NCBI GenBank assembly: GCA_012656075.1
Contig: JAAKBF010000168.1
Coordinates: 124,001-188,000, forward strand
Direction of reading: 5' to 3'
DNA length: 64,000 nt
Source: Phytophthora hibernalis
Taxonomy: Eukaryota; Oomycota; Peronosporomycetes; Peronosporales; Peronosporaceae
Part shown: one piece after another, positions 30,007-41,960 of the stretch
Layout: each line of letters begins with the position of its first letter
Numbering within the stretch: position 1 is the stretch's first letter
Program-made: the position numbers and the translations under genes
The notes under the pieces: model-generated
Databases searched by the model: none
Told to the model about the DNA's origin: nothing
Seen by the model: the letters and a program-made list of their open reading frames with translations, nothing else

Positions 30007-31692
30007 TCACCTCCACGAAACGAGACGGGGTCTCAGTTGGCGGGGCCAACGAGGAATACGACCGCTGAAAAGCAGCCTGGTCGTACAGTGGCTGCGGGTA
30101 CGACGGGCTCCCACCAAACGAAGGACCATACGCGTACGGACCGTATTGGAAGGCTGCGCGTACGCATACGCCTGAGGCTGGGGCTGGGGCTGAGCCAGAT
30201 CCCGAGCATGAGTCTCCCGAGGGAGACGCAAGTTCAACTCACGTGGGAGCTCGGCAACCTCCCCGCGGAGATTGTCACGATCAAGCTCGGTCATCCGACG
30301 ATTTACCCGCTCGTGGATATCGGCCACTTCACGGCGCATGCCCGCCAATGAATATTGCAGGGCCTCGAGAGCCCCGCTCTTCCCGGACTGCGCAGCAGCC
30401 TGTCCCCGGGCACCAAGACTCAAAGCGATCTCAAGGGCGTACACATGATCGCGAAGATCGCGGATCTCGTTCTGCTGAACTAGCACAGACGAGTCCCTGG
30501 ATCCCGTCACGGATCGAGGCGCCTCCTGTCGCGCCGGAGCCTCTTACTCGAACGCGAGCGAGGCCTCCGCCGGCACTCCTTGACCGTAATGGGGAGACCC
30601 ACTTTACCCCGTGGAGCGGTCTCTTCGCGAGAGGTGCCGCGAAGGGAAGCGCCAACTCTTGGTAAACTGGCGGGTTATCCCTCGTCACAGAACTCATGGG
30701 AGCCGGTTGAACGGCTCTAGGTTGACTGCCCGAAGTGTTCACGGGTTGGACCCAGGGTAACCCCAGACGGGCGCAAGCCCACCCTTGTTCTCAATCTTCT
30801 TGCGAAAGCTGGTGAACCACTTAAGCGAGGCTCGGTGTGGTGCCAACAGCACACACCTTGCAGCCTCTTAGTCATTGCGAAATAACAGGTGGAACTCCAC
30901 CAGAGTCCGTTCTAAAGCGCCCTTGGAGGTCCGCCCTCCGATCTGGCCGCGCGCATCCACGAGTTGCTCCAAGAACAACGGCGAGCCCGTGTTCTCATCG
31001 GGCGGGAAAAGCCCTTCAAGTACGGACACTCGGCACGCAAGGAGCCTCGCAGACGAGCAGCCGCAAGGCGCTCCTGCTGTTCATCAAGAGCGTTGACGAC
31101 AACCTCAGGCACATGAACCTGCCCGTCTTCTTCCTCGGAATTGGAAGAAGACTCGGTTCCTTCTTGCTAAGGTCACCTCATAGAGAGGTGACTGTGAAGC
31201 AGCACGCTTCTTAGTCTCGACGCGCTCGTCCAGAATGACACGCGCCGCGACCCTCTGACAGAGTCAGGTTCTTGGGAGGCAAAGCCTCATCGACGTCGCG
31301 GTCACCGGCGTCGTCCGCGGCGGTATTCGCCAATGCTGTAGCATCACTGGTTTAGACTCGTCGTCCTCGCCACGCTCCTCGCCCTTTGGCGACGACGAAT
31401 TGTCGTCCAAGTCAGCCTCATCGCCAGAGTAACTAACCAGAGCATTAAGCTCAGCATCGATGGAGTCACTGGGACTGTGGTCCCTATACACGAACCGAGG
31501 ATTCGGTTTGTTGTCGGGCGACATCGATCGCGATTGACTTCGCCGTGATGAACCCACAGCCCATGTGGCCGCCTCGACGGCTTCATCGAGGGCGGAGGTC
31601 TTACCGCGAGGCTTGACCGGGTTGGACTTCGACCGCGAGGTTTTAGTCTTGGAAGGCGCTTTCGCACCATGGCGTGTCTTCTTTGCGGGCAT
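30007..31692 (-). mobile_element. Gypsy gag-like fragment, convergent with pol fragment
   Basis: On the minus strand, 'MPAKKTRHGAKAPSKTKTSR' (ATG 31692) opens a basic, then acidic ('SYSGDEADLDDNSSSPKGEE') protein. Through several frame changes it reaches 'REVADIHERVNRRMTELDRD', a gag-like helical region ending against the pol fragment at about 30,006. No zinc knuckle or protease is visible. Likely the gag of a gypsy element whose pol part has been inverted or comes from another copy. Confidence 0.5.
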
Positions 31693-31884
31693 GCTGCACG
31701 GGCCAATGTGGAGGCCAGGGAGTACTTGGGAAAATGCCAAGCACCCCGAAAGAGCAGCCAACCGAGGCGCTCAACTGTCGATTGAATTCGACCGCGGAAA
31801 ATATTGAGAAACATCGTTTCGTTCCCGATTGGCTGGTACAGTCTTAGCCTAAGTGAGGGAGGATGTGCGGGGCTACCAGAAGAG

Positions 31885-32182
31885 TGACGGGGTCACTCTT
31901 CTAAGATGGATACACATCGACTCCACGTCACTTATGGTGTGGAACACACCATGGCCACGTCACCGACGTAACGGTTCATTTTACATATAGAACAAACTAA
32001 AGGTTACTTAGAAATTGTATTACAGGCCAATGTAAGGTACACCTATAAATACACTCAGTCTTTAAACTACGCTATTCTAGCCACTCAGCTCCCGCAGACC
32101 AGGAGCTCATGAACTGCCGTTCACTAAGAGTTTGTACACTCTTGAAGCTACGCTTCCTCAAGCAAGGTGTGTGACCCCGTCA
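31885..32182 (+). repeat. Gypsy LTR copy A
   Basis: A 298-bp LTR that starts TGACGGGGTCAC and ends GTGACCCCGTCA, so it has TG..CA ends and 12-bp perfect inverted termini. It is close to the copy at 38,553-38,858 throughout, including TACGCTATTCTAGCCACTCAG. Probably a solo or left-over LTR; the sequence after it is not recognisably the same internal region as after copy B. Confidence 0.85.
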
Positions 32183-32960
32183 CAAATCGAGTACTATATT
32201 ACGTAGTATGCATTTATTTTCAAGTGACTCTACAAATATTTTACTGTAGAGCTGCAGTTCTGAAAAGATCATCAAATTCGTCCTCTAAACTAATTTTGTT
32301 CGACTGGTAACGTCACCGAACTTTTTAAACCCTTTGGGGTGACGGGGACAGAGAGTCGGGTACGGGATCACATACTGGGATCTGTTCACACTGGATATTT
32401 GTATTTACGTATAGGACTAGCTATAGGATCGACCACAGAGGCTCTCAGATCCATAGATCAACATAAATAAATCAGCAGTCTTCCCCACAAGTCACCAAGC
32501 GTCAAGTCCGTCTTCGGTAAGTCTTATTTGCTGATCTTAGGGTCTGGATATGCTCGGCTGCGTGTGATGCCTGTCAACGAGCTCAAGGTACACTGAACCG
32601 AGGGTTTGTTGGTGGTCAGTCCAAGAAATTAGAGTGGTCGAGTGTTGGGAGAGACGAGGACCGTCGTCTCCCATATATTATAGTGGAACCGAGTGTTCCA
32701 GATATATTTTACTACCCGCCGAGGTTTTACCTCGGCAAACCCATATTAGGCTTGACAGCCGGTACCTTTCCTTCTGAGGGACTGTGGGGGACCGCGCGAA
32801 AGCGCAATATTACATACTAGCCCTCGCTTGTGGCTAGTGGTGCCGGTTTTAGATTGAACTAATACATCCTAGGTGTACAGAGGGTTCACAGCCAATCCGG
32901 TGTAAGGGATCGTTCGTGGTCTCCAGGTATTGATCCAACGCTCGTTGACCGTTGTAAAGG
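32183..32960. other. Unclassified repeat-like spacer
   Basis: About 780 bp without a coding region. It holds a second GGGGTGACGGGG-like stretch (near 32,336) and a GCCGAGGTTTTACCTCGGC hairpin (about 32,717-32,735). Possibly LTR or leader sequence of another retroelement. Confidence 0.35.
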
Positions 32961-32989
32961 AAGCGAGTGTTGTTGATGGGACTCATACC

Positions 32990-33740
32990 GTTCGGTGGGA
33001 TAGATTTTCTGCGTATTCCTACACGACATGTCTTCCTCGTCGACAAGTGCGCAACGGCGCGAGAAAATCGGGACGCTCAGAACATTGCCATGTCCAGGGT
33101 TGGTCAAAAATATCAACGCTACATGGGTGGGGTTGATCGTCACGACCAATTGCGACTTCAATCGTCTACTGACAAGGTGGGTTCAAAAGCTGTTCTTGTC
33201 AGATTTTGGAAATTATCTAATTCTGCTCGGTGTTACAGATTCCTGAAGTACTACAAGAGGCTTTTCCTTGGTGTAGTCGACATGGCTGTCTTATATGCCT
33301 ATATCGTCCACGCGCACATGTAGGAGAAGCACAGTAAAAACGGATGTCGCACAACAGATTCCTGGTAACGCTGCACAGACAGCTCATCCAAGGGACCGAG
33401 GCATCGTTCACGGCCACGCGACCCTCGCCCGAATATTCGGTACGCATGAGCGACAACCAATTGTGGTGCAAGGTGATCACTCGCTCGTCCAACCACTGAC
33501 ACATGCCTGAACAACGGTGTTTAGCGATTATGGCAAGGGCAGTGCAAAGTTTGCTCCTACTACAAGCCCGCGACCAAAATGAGGGGCGGAACGTGAACAT
33601 TCTACTGTGTGAAGTGGTCCGAGGAGAGAAAGGGCTAATTACGCTTTGTAACATGGTGCGGGGGCACGAGACAAACGAGGGTATGACATGTGTCCAGATC
33701 TGGCACATTATGTGACAGAATGGGATGTTCGCTCCAAAAG
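32990..33740 (+). pseudogene. piggyBac transposase, C-terminal half (relic)
   Basis: Contains the piggyBac signature 'YMGGVDRHDQLRLQ' (with the third catalytic Asp), then 'KYYKRLFLGVVDMAVLYAYIVH'. Later comes a cysteine-rich zinc end ('GQCKVCSYYKPATK' ... 'RGHETNEGMTCVQIWHIM'). Reading needs at least three frame changes and crosses stops, so it is inactive. The N-terminal half is not upstream; it is found in opposite orientation at 34,290-34,860. Confidence 0.75.
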
Positions 33741-34289
33741 CAAGTATCACCCGTGACAGTAGTCTAGCTAAGCAGTAGTGCAATAAACGTATTCGACCCA
33801 CTTACACAGTAGCACCATTTAAGTTTTGTTATGAACGTACTCGCATCGCTTAGATTGTTGTAGCCTGGTCTTCCTCGTAGATGATGGTCTGTTTGTTCTG
33901 GCCGAGCTGGTTTTCGTTGTGTTGATGAATGGACGGCCGCACGTTTTGGGGGTTGTCTAAAAATATGGTTTGCACATAGAAAGCCCTGATATCGGTTCAT
34001 CAGGCAATTTTAATCCGCAGATTACACCAAATCCCTACAGCTGAATTATTACCAGAGAGCTTAGCAACAAATTCCACGAAAAATGTACATTTAACATCTT
34101 TGCTAGACTATGGCATATTATATTAAAGATTATTCCTTTTACCCTCCGGGAGGGTATAAGGACTTTAGGTCACTAACCTTCCACGGTCACTGCCGCGCGG
34201 GGAATGTAATCCGCCAATTAGAGCACGCTGGTCACTTTCCTTCAGCAAGGGCAACCTGGTGACTGGTGACCGAGCGCTCAAAACCCAAC

Positions 34290-34860
34290 GCCACAGACAC
34301 TTGGGACAACTGAAAGTACACACTGTGGTTGTCGACCCACCCGATAGCAGCAAGTCCTGGGTTGCTTTTGGCAATTGCCATTATGAGCGACCCTCGCGGA
34401 CATACAGCGGGTCGCTTCTTGAAAGGATACTGCACCTCCTTGCACCAGCCCTTGCGATTTGTCTGGATGGTGCCCACGAGGTTGAATCACATTGTACGGA
34501 GCTGCTGTGCCAGCGGAATTGACGTGTAGAATCGATCAGCAATGACCACACGCTGCCCAAGAATATTGCAGCCCCTGGAAAACACACGCAACATTCCGCA
34601 CAATGGCAGCAGGTCCACGTTTGGTGTCCATCGATTGGCTGCCGGCGACATCCTTTTCCCTACCGACGTCAAGCTCCGCCCTGACCCATAACCACATTAG
34701 CATCAAGTCAGCATATTTTCACAACATAAAGCAGACAATATCAGCTTACCTTTTACAGTATCCAGTTCCGCACAGCACGTAATCAAACACTTCGATCCCC
34801 ACTTGTGCGGCTTGTCCTTCAAGTACTGGTGAGTTGGATTTTGACGGTTCTCAGGTCATT
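34290..34860 (-). pseudogene. piggyBac transposase, middle part in opposite orientation (relic)
   Basis: Minus strand: 'HQYLKDKPHKWGSKCLI', a probable 67-80 bp intron, 'MDTKRGPAAIVRNVARVF', then 'VVIADRFYTSIPLAQQL' (second catalytic Asp), 'GTIQTNRKGWCKEVQ' and 'AIGWVDNHSVYF'. It stops where the plus-strand fragment at 32,990 would begin, so the two pieces are complementary, not overlapping. Confidence 0.75.
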
Positions 34861-37135
34861 CGTTGACCATAGAACAGAAGCACCATGCTTCAGGTTGTCA
34901 TGCGGCGGTCGCTATTAGCATCCTAGAGCTCGCCGGGTGGAGCCGCCAGCTCCTCCCTGCGTCTTGGCCATCAAACCAAAGACGCGTCGGTGTCGGTCCT
35001 CGACACCGACGTACTAACGGTACTTCTAGCATGGTCGCGGGTTACCTGGTGGACTTGCTACTTTCAACGCGGCATCGGCGACTGATTCGCGCATCGTCCA
35101 GACCAGGATATGGTCAGAGTGCGTGCATGCCTGCACGAAACTTGGTCATTTAGACGACCATGATCGCGAACGAGTCCATGACCACGCGACGGGGGCCTAC
35201 AGGTTCACGACCACGTCGGCGTACAGGGTTGGGATCTCGTACAACATATGTATGCCGTGTACGGCAAGTACCACGTCCACCATTAGTGCCGCAAGCATAC
35301 AAGCCTGCGAGCACGACGATGAGTGTAGGTAGGTAGCGTACATATTCGTAGTATGTAAGACCTCCATTAACCCACGTAATAACTCGTCTTCCATTCGGTC
35401 AGAGTATGTGTCCGTCTGCACGTGTTGCACACACAGTTGTTGGCCCGTATCAACATCTTTCGTGAGGAAGCCAGTCTCAAAAGAGACTTGGGAGGACAGG
35501 TATTTCCGAGTCTCTCTCCCTCTTACGACCAAATTCCTTCCAGGTCGACGGTGTCGACAGCGGCTGACATGCTGCCAGGTCGCAAGCAGTTTGAGTCTGC
35601 CCGACTTGACGTGTAACGATGTTACCCACTCCAGGTGAGATCATCCCTCACCTATCCGAGCTGTAATGGCTCTATGCGGAACTATGTTACCTGCCTTGAT
35701 GTGTGGAGCTATATTACCCACACAGGAAGGTTAACCTGCGACATCCTCTTCCGTTTAGATCTGGCCGACCGTATTTCTGGTGGTGCAATACGTAGTACAG
35801 GACACGAGGTCAATCGTTGGCCCCGTGCCGATCCAGTGGGAGGTGGTGCACTGTGTTCATCGACACCACGTCTGCGTACGGCCTCCCCGAAAGGTACGTC
35901 ATCGAGCAGTACATGCCTGAGGAGCATTTCTCCGAGTCGTTCATAGCGACTTTGGTCTGATACAAGACCAGACGCGACATGTGCGACGTCGCCGATCATC
36001 CTGTGGAACTTGGTAACCCACGCCAACAGGCGTATTGGTGGAGGCTTCAAGAGTCCTGTTGGACTCAGTGTGGTACTTGGTTAACCACACTAGAGGTTGC
36101 GTAACGCACCTCTGCCTTGGCCACGGTCTTAGTTTTCTTGACCTCACCTGGACTTAATCCAGCATTGCGGTTGTACTTATCGACAACACGTCAGTCGAAG
36201 ACCGTAGGGCGCGACGACGGACAACGAAGTGGGCTAACAGTTTTGCCGTCACACATGATGGGCATGGAGCCCTGTCGATCTGCATAGCATCGAGATGCAG
36301 GATATCCAACATCCCCAGCAGGGCCTCCAACTGGACAGACCCGGACGTGACCTTGCGGCCAGTCACGCCGTCGAAGATGTGATAACATTCTTCTGGCGGC
36401 GGCGCCGAAGAAGTCGTCGTTGACTCCGAGCTTCTTCCTGGAGATTTAGTGCTTACATCTTGTCGGGACTCTTGGTGTACCCACAGCAGTAACTTGTCTT
36501 GGTACAGCGTCTAGATTATGTACCCGTCCGTGAGGAACTATGTTACCCACTCTCGAGGTGCCGCTAGCAACCTCGGCACTGGCCACGGTCTCGACCTCTC
36601 CGGTCTCACGTGGGCTTACGCCCTCTTGTAAACGGGATTCACGGACTCCGTCGAGGCCCGTACGGCGCAACGACTTGGTGCTTTGGAAGATGCTGGCAGT
36701 GCATCTTCCCTCGCGGGTCTGGATACATCTAGGCCCCTTGGGCTTGTTGTAGGTTCGTTAGCAACAGAGGCGTCCGTGGTATTCCACCGGCGTCCATGGG
36801 AGCCTCGGTTCCGGACAGAGGTGGGAACATTACACACCAATGCTCTGTCAGAGCCCGAAGGCCGGCTTGCCCCTAAGAGTCTACCGCGCCAAATGGCTCA
36901 GGGTGCGTGCGTTCGTGGCGCAGCAAACCCAAGTGAACATCGTACGTCTTCACAACCCCGTACGGCTCAAGGGTGCGTGCGTCTGTGTCACCGCGTACCC
37001 AGCGTACGTGTTCGCGACCTCGTATGGCTTAATTTTGTGCAGGTCTATACAGACCAATGCCATTGCCCTCACACAGAGCGTTGGCAATACCCCGGCTGCG
37101 TACAAAATCAATTGACGCGACACTTCAAGATGTAT
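34861..37135. other. Degenerate gag-pol linker/repeat sequence, no intact gene
   Basis: Continuation (minus strand) of the gypsy element whose gag is at 37,136-38,256. Frames are short and broken; a recurring phrase on the minus strand, 'VGNIV' with variants, suggests a decayed linker between gag and pol. One stretch (36,150-36,390) is open in two frames but unrecognised. No protease or RT motif is visible. Confidence 0.4.
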
Positions 37136-38256
37136 TCACATCCCCGTGCACTCGCGTGTACTATCAGCAACCATGCGTTGCTCTTCGCCAATTCGAGAGA
37201 CAGAGTCCCTCACCCGCAAAGCCTTCGCGGTGCGCGCCACCTGCGCACCCGTCACGAAGACTCGGGTCTTCCCCACCACTACTTGTGGCCGGTATACTTG
37301 GCCAGACGGCCACGGATTGCGCCAGCGACCGCTAGGCCCTTGAGCTTTCTGTAATGGTTTCTTTACCACTCCAGTCGAGGGACATACTCGTTGGTAGTGA
37401 CCCAGTCCGCCCCATGTATAGCAGCGGACCGAACACATCTCAGCAGAGCTCAAGTTCATGGGCTCTTGCTCGTTTTCCGCGACGATAACTGGTGCAACAA
37501 CCGAAGTTCCATCCTGCTTACGGGTGTACTCTTCTTGGAGGGCGAGCTTAATCGCCCCTCCATGGTGGACGCGTGCACGCGGAAAAGATGTGTTCGCGCG
37601 AGACCGACCTACAAGCCGTCCATGAAGATCATCGTCTTGACGTCTCCAGCCAAGGGGTTTCCAACCAGATACGACGCCAACGTGCGCATCCCTTGTACGT
37701 ACTCGATCAGCTCACACTTCTCTTGCTTACAGGCGAGGAAGCGTGAACGTTGGTGAAACGCATCGCTCGCGGGCAGGAATGCAGCTCGAAGATGCTCGCA
37801 CAGCTGTGCCCAGGATGCGAAGCATCCAGGAGACGTCATCTCCAGAGTGTACGCCCAGTTCTTGGCACGACCGCCAAGGTTGGACAACGCGAACGCAACG
37901 CGAAGGTTTTGATCCGAGATGAGACCCGTCCGCACGGCGATCTCAACCTCTCGGATCTAGAAGTGAAGGGTTTCACCTTCCTTCCCTTCAAACGGAGCCA
38001 CAGTCAGCCGCAAAGTCTTCGGCTGGACCGACTTCGGCTTCGGCTTGGCCATAGAGGCCTGCAGGTTTCCCTGCACATGCGCGACGAGCTCACGTTCGTA
38101 CGCATCGAACGCATACACGCGTTCTTCTTGCTCGGCTGACGATGCCGATGCCAATCCCCGGAGTACATCTCTTCCGACGATGCCTCCAATCTTCCGAACA
38201 GACTCGATCTGCGAGTCGTTCAAATGAGAAACCCACTGCGGTCCATCGTGACTCAC
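37136..38256 (-). mobile_element. Ty3/gypsy gag (retrotransposon gag domain plus damaged zinc knuckle)
   Basis: The N-terminal part 'DGPQWVSHLNDSQIESVRK' is followed by 'LTVAPFEGKEGETLHF'. After a frame change comes the gag domain 'RVAFALSNLGGRAKNWAYT' ... 'LCEHLRAAFLPASDAFHQRS' ... 'FLACKQEKCELIEYVQGM'. Near 37,420 the CCHC knuckle reads 'CYTWGGLGHYQRVC': the second Cys is replaced by Trp. Decayed. Its own LTR lies immediately upstream at 38,331-38,552 (minus orientation). Confidence 0.8.
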
Positions 38257-38330
38257 TCCTTGAGATCACAGAGGGTTAGGTTGTTCAATCCACCCGCAAA
38301 GGTGCGAGATTAGCTACAAATGCTACCAAG

Positions 38331-38552
38331 TGTGATGGGGTCACACATCACCTTGCCTTGAGGAAGCGTAAGAGATCAAAGGCTCTCGGTGAACGATAAG
38401 TTCACAGTTCCCGGCCTAAGAGAACTGTCTGCTGGTTTGATAGCAAGATAACGACTGAATATATTTTATAGCTGAGTTAAGCTTGTAGCATACAAACTCT
38501 AAGTCATCTACAGTAAAAGCTAAAGAGCGTATGTACCGGGCTACTAGAAGAG
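38331..38552 (-). repeat. Gypsy LTR copy C, partial, interrupted by LTR copy B
   Basis: Reverse-strand sequence matching the 3' two-thirds of the LTR family (GAACTTATCGTTCACCGAGAG, ...GTGTGACCCCATCACA) and followed by the same leader (TTGGTAGCATTTGTAG). It is cut exactly where plus-oriented LTR copy B starts (38,553). Confidence 0.75.
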
Positions 38553-38858
38553 TGACGGGGTCACTCATGGATACACATCGACTCCGCGTCACAAATGGTG
38601 AGGGACACACCATGGCTACGTCACCGACGTGCCACAGCCAACGGTTCATATTACATATAGGACAAACTATAGCTTACTTAGAAAGTATAGTACAGACCAG
38701 TCTAAGGTACACCTACAAATACACTCAGTCTTTGAACTACGCTATTCTAGCCACTCAGCTCCCACAGACCAGGAGCTTGTGAACTGCCGTTCACTAAGAG
38801 TTTGTATACTCTTGAAGCTACGCTTCTTCAAGCAAGGTGCTTGTGTGACCCCGTCGCA
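38553..38858 (+). repeat. Gypsy LTR copy B with short internal leader
   Basis: About 306 bp, homologous to LTR A; it starts TGACGGGGTCAC and ends near GTGACCCCGTCGCA. The following ~100 bp (TTGGTAGCACTTGTAGTCAATCC...) resembles the leader/PBS region of the minus-strand element, after which similarity ends, so this is a 5' LTR of a heavily deleted element. Confidence 0.8.
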
Positions 38859-39030
38859 CTTGGTAGCACTTGTAGTCAATCCTACACCTACGCGGGTAGA
38901 TTGAACGACCTGAACATCTGTGGTCTCAAGAAGTGAACCAATATGGACAGCGAGTGATCAAGCGATACAGTCAGGGGTTCGCTTCTATTCGCCAAATCAT
39001 GCATGATCGTCACGCGTTTCAACGGATAAC

Positions 39031-39720
39031 TCATAGCTCACCGTAATAACATATATCACTGTTCGTGAGTGTCCAGGGCCAAGGCGGATCGATCAAGACC
39101 TTCGGCAACATAAGGGCAGCCTCTGCCATCACTTCGCTCGCCAAGAGGCTTGCCTTCAATATCATGATCGATTCGCCTTGTACCCAACTGTGGTTTCTGA
39201 AGTGCAGCAACGGAAACTCGTTGCAATCTACACTCTGTGACTTGTCATGGCCCACTCCAGCAACCTCAAACAAACAGAGCTCCATGGAAGAGAGGGCTTG
39301 AGAACGATCCCAGGAATACACGGGCAGCATCAACGCTTGAAAGTTGCAGATTGGCGAAGCATAAGTCGTTGATAAATTTCTGGTAGTCAGCGTAAAATAT
39401 GTAGAACTCCTTGACTCCAGATACGTTCATGACGAAGCTATTAGCGTAGAATATAAACATGTCGACCAGAGGCTCGTGAAACTTTGATACGAAAGACACA
39501 ATTTCAGGCCTTCTCAGACGCTGCGTGTTATACATTCAACTGTTAGTGGGCCACCGCGGTGCCAGCGGAATGATGTGGTCCATGACCAACCGTTGGAAGG
39601 GTTCACCTTCCTCTTCACTGTCGCACAAGAGCCTGCTGGTACTGAAGTTTGCTCAATTCCCTTAGTGTGGGCTGCTCGTGCTACTTTCACTAACACGTCA
39701 AGGAATTCCTCGTAGTTCAT
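39031..39720 (-). pseudogene. Unrecognised host-gene fragment
   Basis: Minus-strand coding-like sequence in three consecutive frames: 'MNYEEFLDVLVKVARAAH', then 'KFHEPLVDMFIFYANSFVMN' and 'SWVQGESIMILKASLLASE'. The 'NYEEFLDVLVKV' stretch is reminiscent of the EF-hand-like 'f-x-EFLe-LvriA' segments of some flagellar proteins, but I cannot name it. No ends are visible; it is part of the gene-fragment mosaic 39.0-42.7 kb. Confidence 0.45.
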
Positions 39721-40361
39721 TATTTCCAGAACTTTGCTGCCATCCTTTTTGTCTAGGAAGTGTAAAAGAAATCCACCATTGCCGGAGTCAAACGCCCCCC
39801 AGAAAACTCGCGAATTGTTGAACTGGTTGGCACTTCAAGCACTCTAGTTCCATGCTGTATCCATTGACGCAGAAGAACGTGAAAATCCGACAAAGTTCTT
39901 CTGCAGGGAATTTTGAGGGCGCAGCAAACGTTGCGTCGCCTGACACTGGGAGAACCCTACAGACGGTGTGGTTATGGAAAGACCTATTATAGCGGCTGAT
40001 GCAGTGATAGTGACAGAACTGCGTGCTCGACCGAAGCTGCGTTCTGTCTACGCTTCGAACTGGCTCTCAGCCCGGAATAACTTCAAGTGTACCAATATTT
40101 TGGTACCGTCTGATCGGGATCGCGATCGGCGTATCAAAATGATCACATCATAGAGATGAGGGTAGAATGAAATACTTATGATTCGGAAAGCCGCACTATT
40201 AAAAGAGGGCAATATCACCAATCAGTGGTGCATCCTCACCGAAAAGGTGGGGATCCTCACTCACCATGCGTTTATCCAACAGCACTGTTGTTCCGGATGT
40301 AAGCACCAAAAGGATAGATTAGCCACTTACGCAAGGGGTATTACTGTACTTCAAAAGGTAT
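39721..40361. other. Spacer in mosaic, no supported gene
   Basis: Mixed sequence with only short, unconserved ORFs on both strands. No domain recognised. Confidence 0.35.
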
Positions 40362-40753
40362 TGATGTTCACGACAGCGCCACTCACAGCGAGTTCAATCT
40401 CAGTCCAGGATGCGAACCAGCTACTGTACCGCAGCTCGCTAGGCAGAGACGGCTTGGAGTCTATCTTACCGGACCCGGATACTTTGCACAAGGTCGCTGA
40501 CGAAGAGATCACGTTCGAGTCCTTCCGCAATCAATCAGCCTTCAACAGCTTCGTCAACGGGATTCCAACTGTGGCCAACACCAAGATCCTCAATGATTTT
40601 GCCTACGACGGTCTCGCTGTCACGGACTGGACTGAGATCAACAAACTCAAGGACTGGCACCGTGTAGTGGACATAGACGACGAGGCTGTTTGTCTCTCAC
40701 TTACTCACACCGCTCTAGATACGAGCATGGTTCACATGGCAACAGTGAGCTGA
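40362..40753 (+). pseudogene. Glycoside hydrolase family 3 (beta-glucosidase) fragment
   Basis: Plus-strand frame ending at 40753. The part 'NGIPTVANTKILNDFAYDGL' followed by 'AVTDWTEINKLKDWHRV' and 'VCLSLTHTALDTSMV' matches the nucleophile region of GH3 enzymes, with Asp in the '(V/S)-(T/S)-D-W' motif. Only this internal part is present. The preceding ~40 residues are unlike GH3 and may come from another gene, making a chimeric ORF. Confidence 0.7.
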
Positions 40754-41083
40754 TCTTTGTCTACTCGGTGGCCTCGAGTCTCGGGGACATCGAGCTGCCA
40801 CAATTATACATGGAGGGATCATGCTGATCATCAGTAGGCTGCAAGACGTCATCAGCATGGCCATCAACCTCATGCTGGTGCGAAAAGTCCGTCATCAACA
40901 CGGCCACCAACTTCATGCTGGTGCGAATGACCGCGAGCACCGACGAAGGACACATGTACGCGCACCATTTCACCATGTAGACATTTCAAGGTAGACCAAC
41001 AGTGTCCACGGAGACGAGATAAACTATTATTTCGTAGTATAGCTTGTAATTGTACACTGCTTTCAACCCGACAATCAACAATT
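40754..41083. other. Spacer with ~45-bp imperfect tandem repeat
   Basis: Two consecutive units (about 40,850-40,892 and 40,893-40,935) share GTCATCA.CA.GGCCA.CAAC.TCATGCTGGTGCGAA. No gene assigned. Confidence 0.4.
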
Positions 41084-41960
41084 TTATTCGGATTCCGCTA
41101 AAACTTGTCTGCCATTGCTGCAGACACAAGTACAAAACAGCTTGCTCCTCGAACGCGACGGGTACGATCCGATAACCTGGAACCCCACCGTCAAGTATAT
41201 CATTCCCATTCCCGGGTTGATACTGGAATACGAGGTGTACTTAACGTGATACCGAACACGAGGCCCAACACCAAGGACACGAAGAAGCGAAACAAGTTGA
41301 ACGACTTCGTGCACCAGTACATGTTGAAGAAGCGCTGCATCGGGATCTTGATCTTGGTCAGCTCCGTCGCGGCACGCTTGTCACTGTACTCCAGAGTTAT
41401 CAGTGAAAGCGACGGATGAGATACACCCTCACGGTCCACACCCGACTGCAGCAACTCACAGTGCTTGTTCGACTAGAAGACCTTCACGAAGTCCGTCTTG
41501 TCACCGCTGCTGTTGCCCACGCCAGCACCGATGACCTCCAGCATCCACGTGGTCGGGTTGTAGTTGTCCTCTAGCTTGGCCACACCGTTGATACCCTCAA
41601 AGTACGCGATCACCTCACTCGCTTTCTTTCCCAATTCGCCCGCAAACACCGTCTCACCGCCACGCTTCAAAAGCAAAAAGCTATCCTCCACTCTGAAGAC
41701 CTCCGTAGACGGCTGATGAATGAAGCTATCGTCCATGCGCCCGTGTCCGCCACTTTGCCATGATGAGCTTGGCAGATCGCGCGTCCAGTCCTTTCGTGAG
41801 TTCATCCAAGAACAGCACGCTGGGTTGCACCGCCAGCTACACACCGATGGTCAGACGCTTCGTCTACTCCACGGAGCTGCCGCGGAAGATCTGGTCGGCG
41901 ATCGGGTGCAGGTCCAGCAGGCCCAGACACTCGTTCACCGAATCGTACAAGCAGAAGAAG
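41084..41960 (-). pseudogene. ABC-G (PDR-type) transporter fragment: second NBD into TM domain
   Basis: In broken minus-strand frames: 'NECLGLLDLHPIADQIFRG', 'VLFLDELTKGLDARSAKLIM' (Walker B/D-loop), 'IHQPSTEVFRVEDSFLLLKR', 'GGETVFAGELG', 'NYNPTTWMLEVIGAGVGN', then the first TM helix 'FNLFRFFVSLVLGLVFGITL' and 'SSINPGMGMIYLTVGF'. PDR transporters export lipids and toxic compounds. The conserved 'DEPTSG' reads 'DELTKG' and there are several frame changes, so the copy is dead. Both ends are missing. Confidence 0.85.

Noticed and set aside
33217..33801. 194-aa minus-strand ORF
   Set aside because: Antisense to the piggyBac C-terminal zinc region, which is recognisable in the plus frames; the ORF shows no conserved domain.
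36683..37354. 223-aa plus-strand ORF
   Set aside because: Antisense to the decayed gypsy gag/zinc-knuckle region; no domain.
40850..40935. Short tandem repeat as a possible CRISPR-like array
   Set aside because: Only two imperfect contiguous units without spacers, in a eukaryotic genome.
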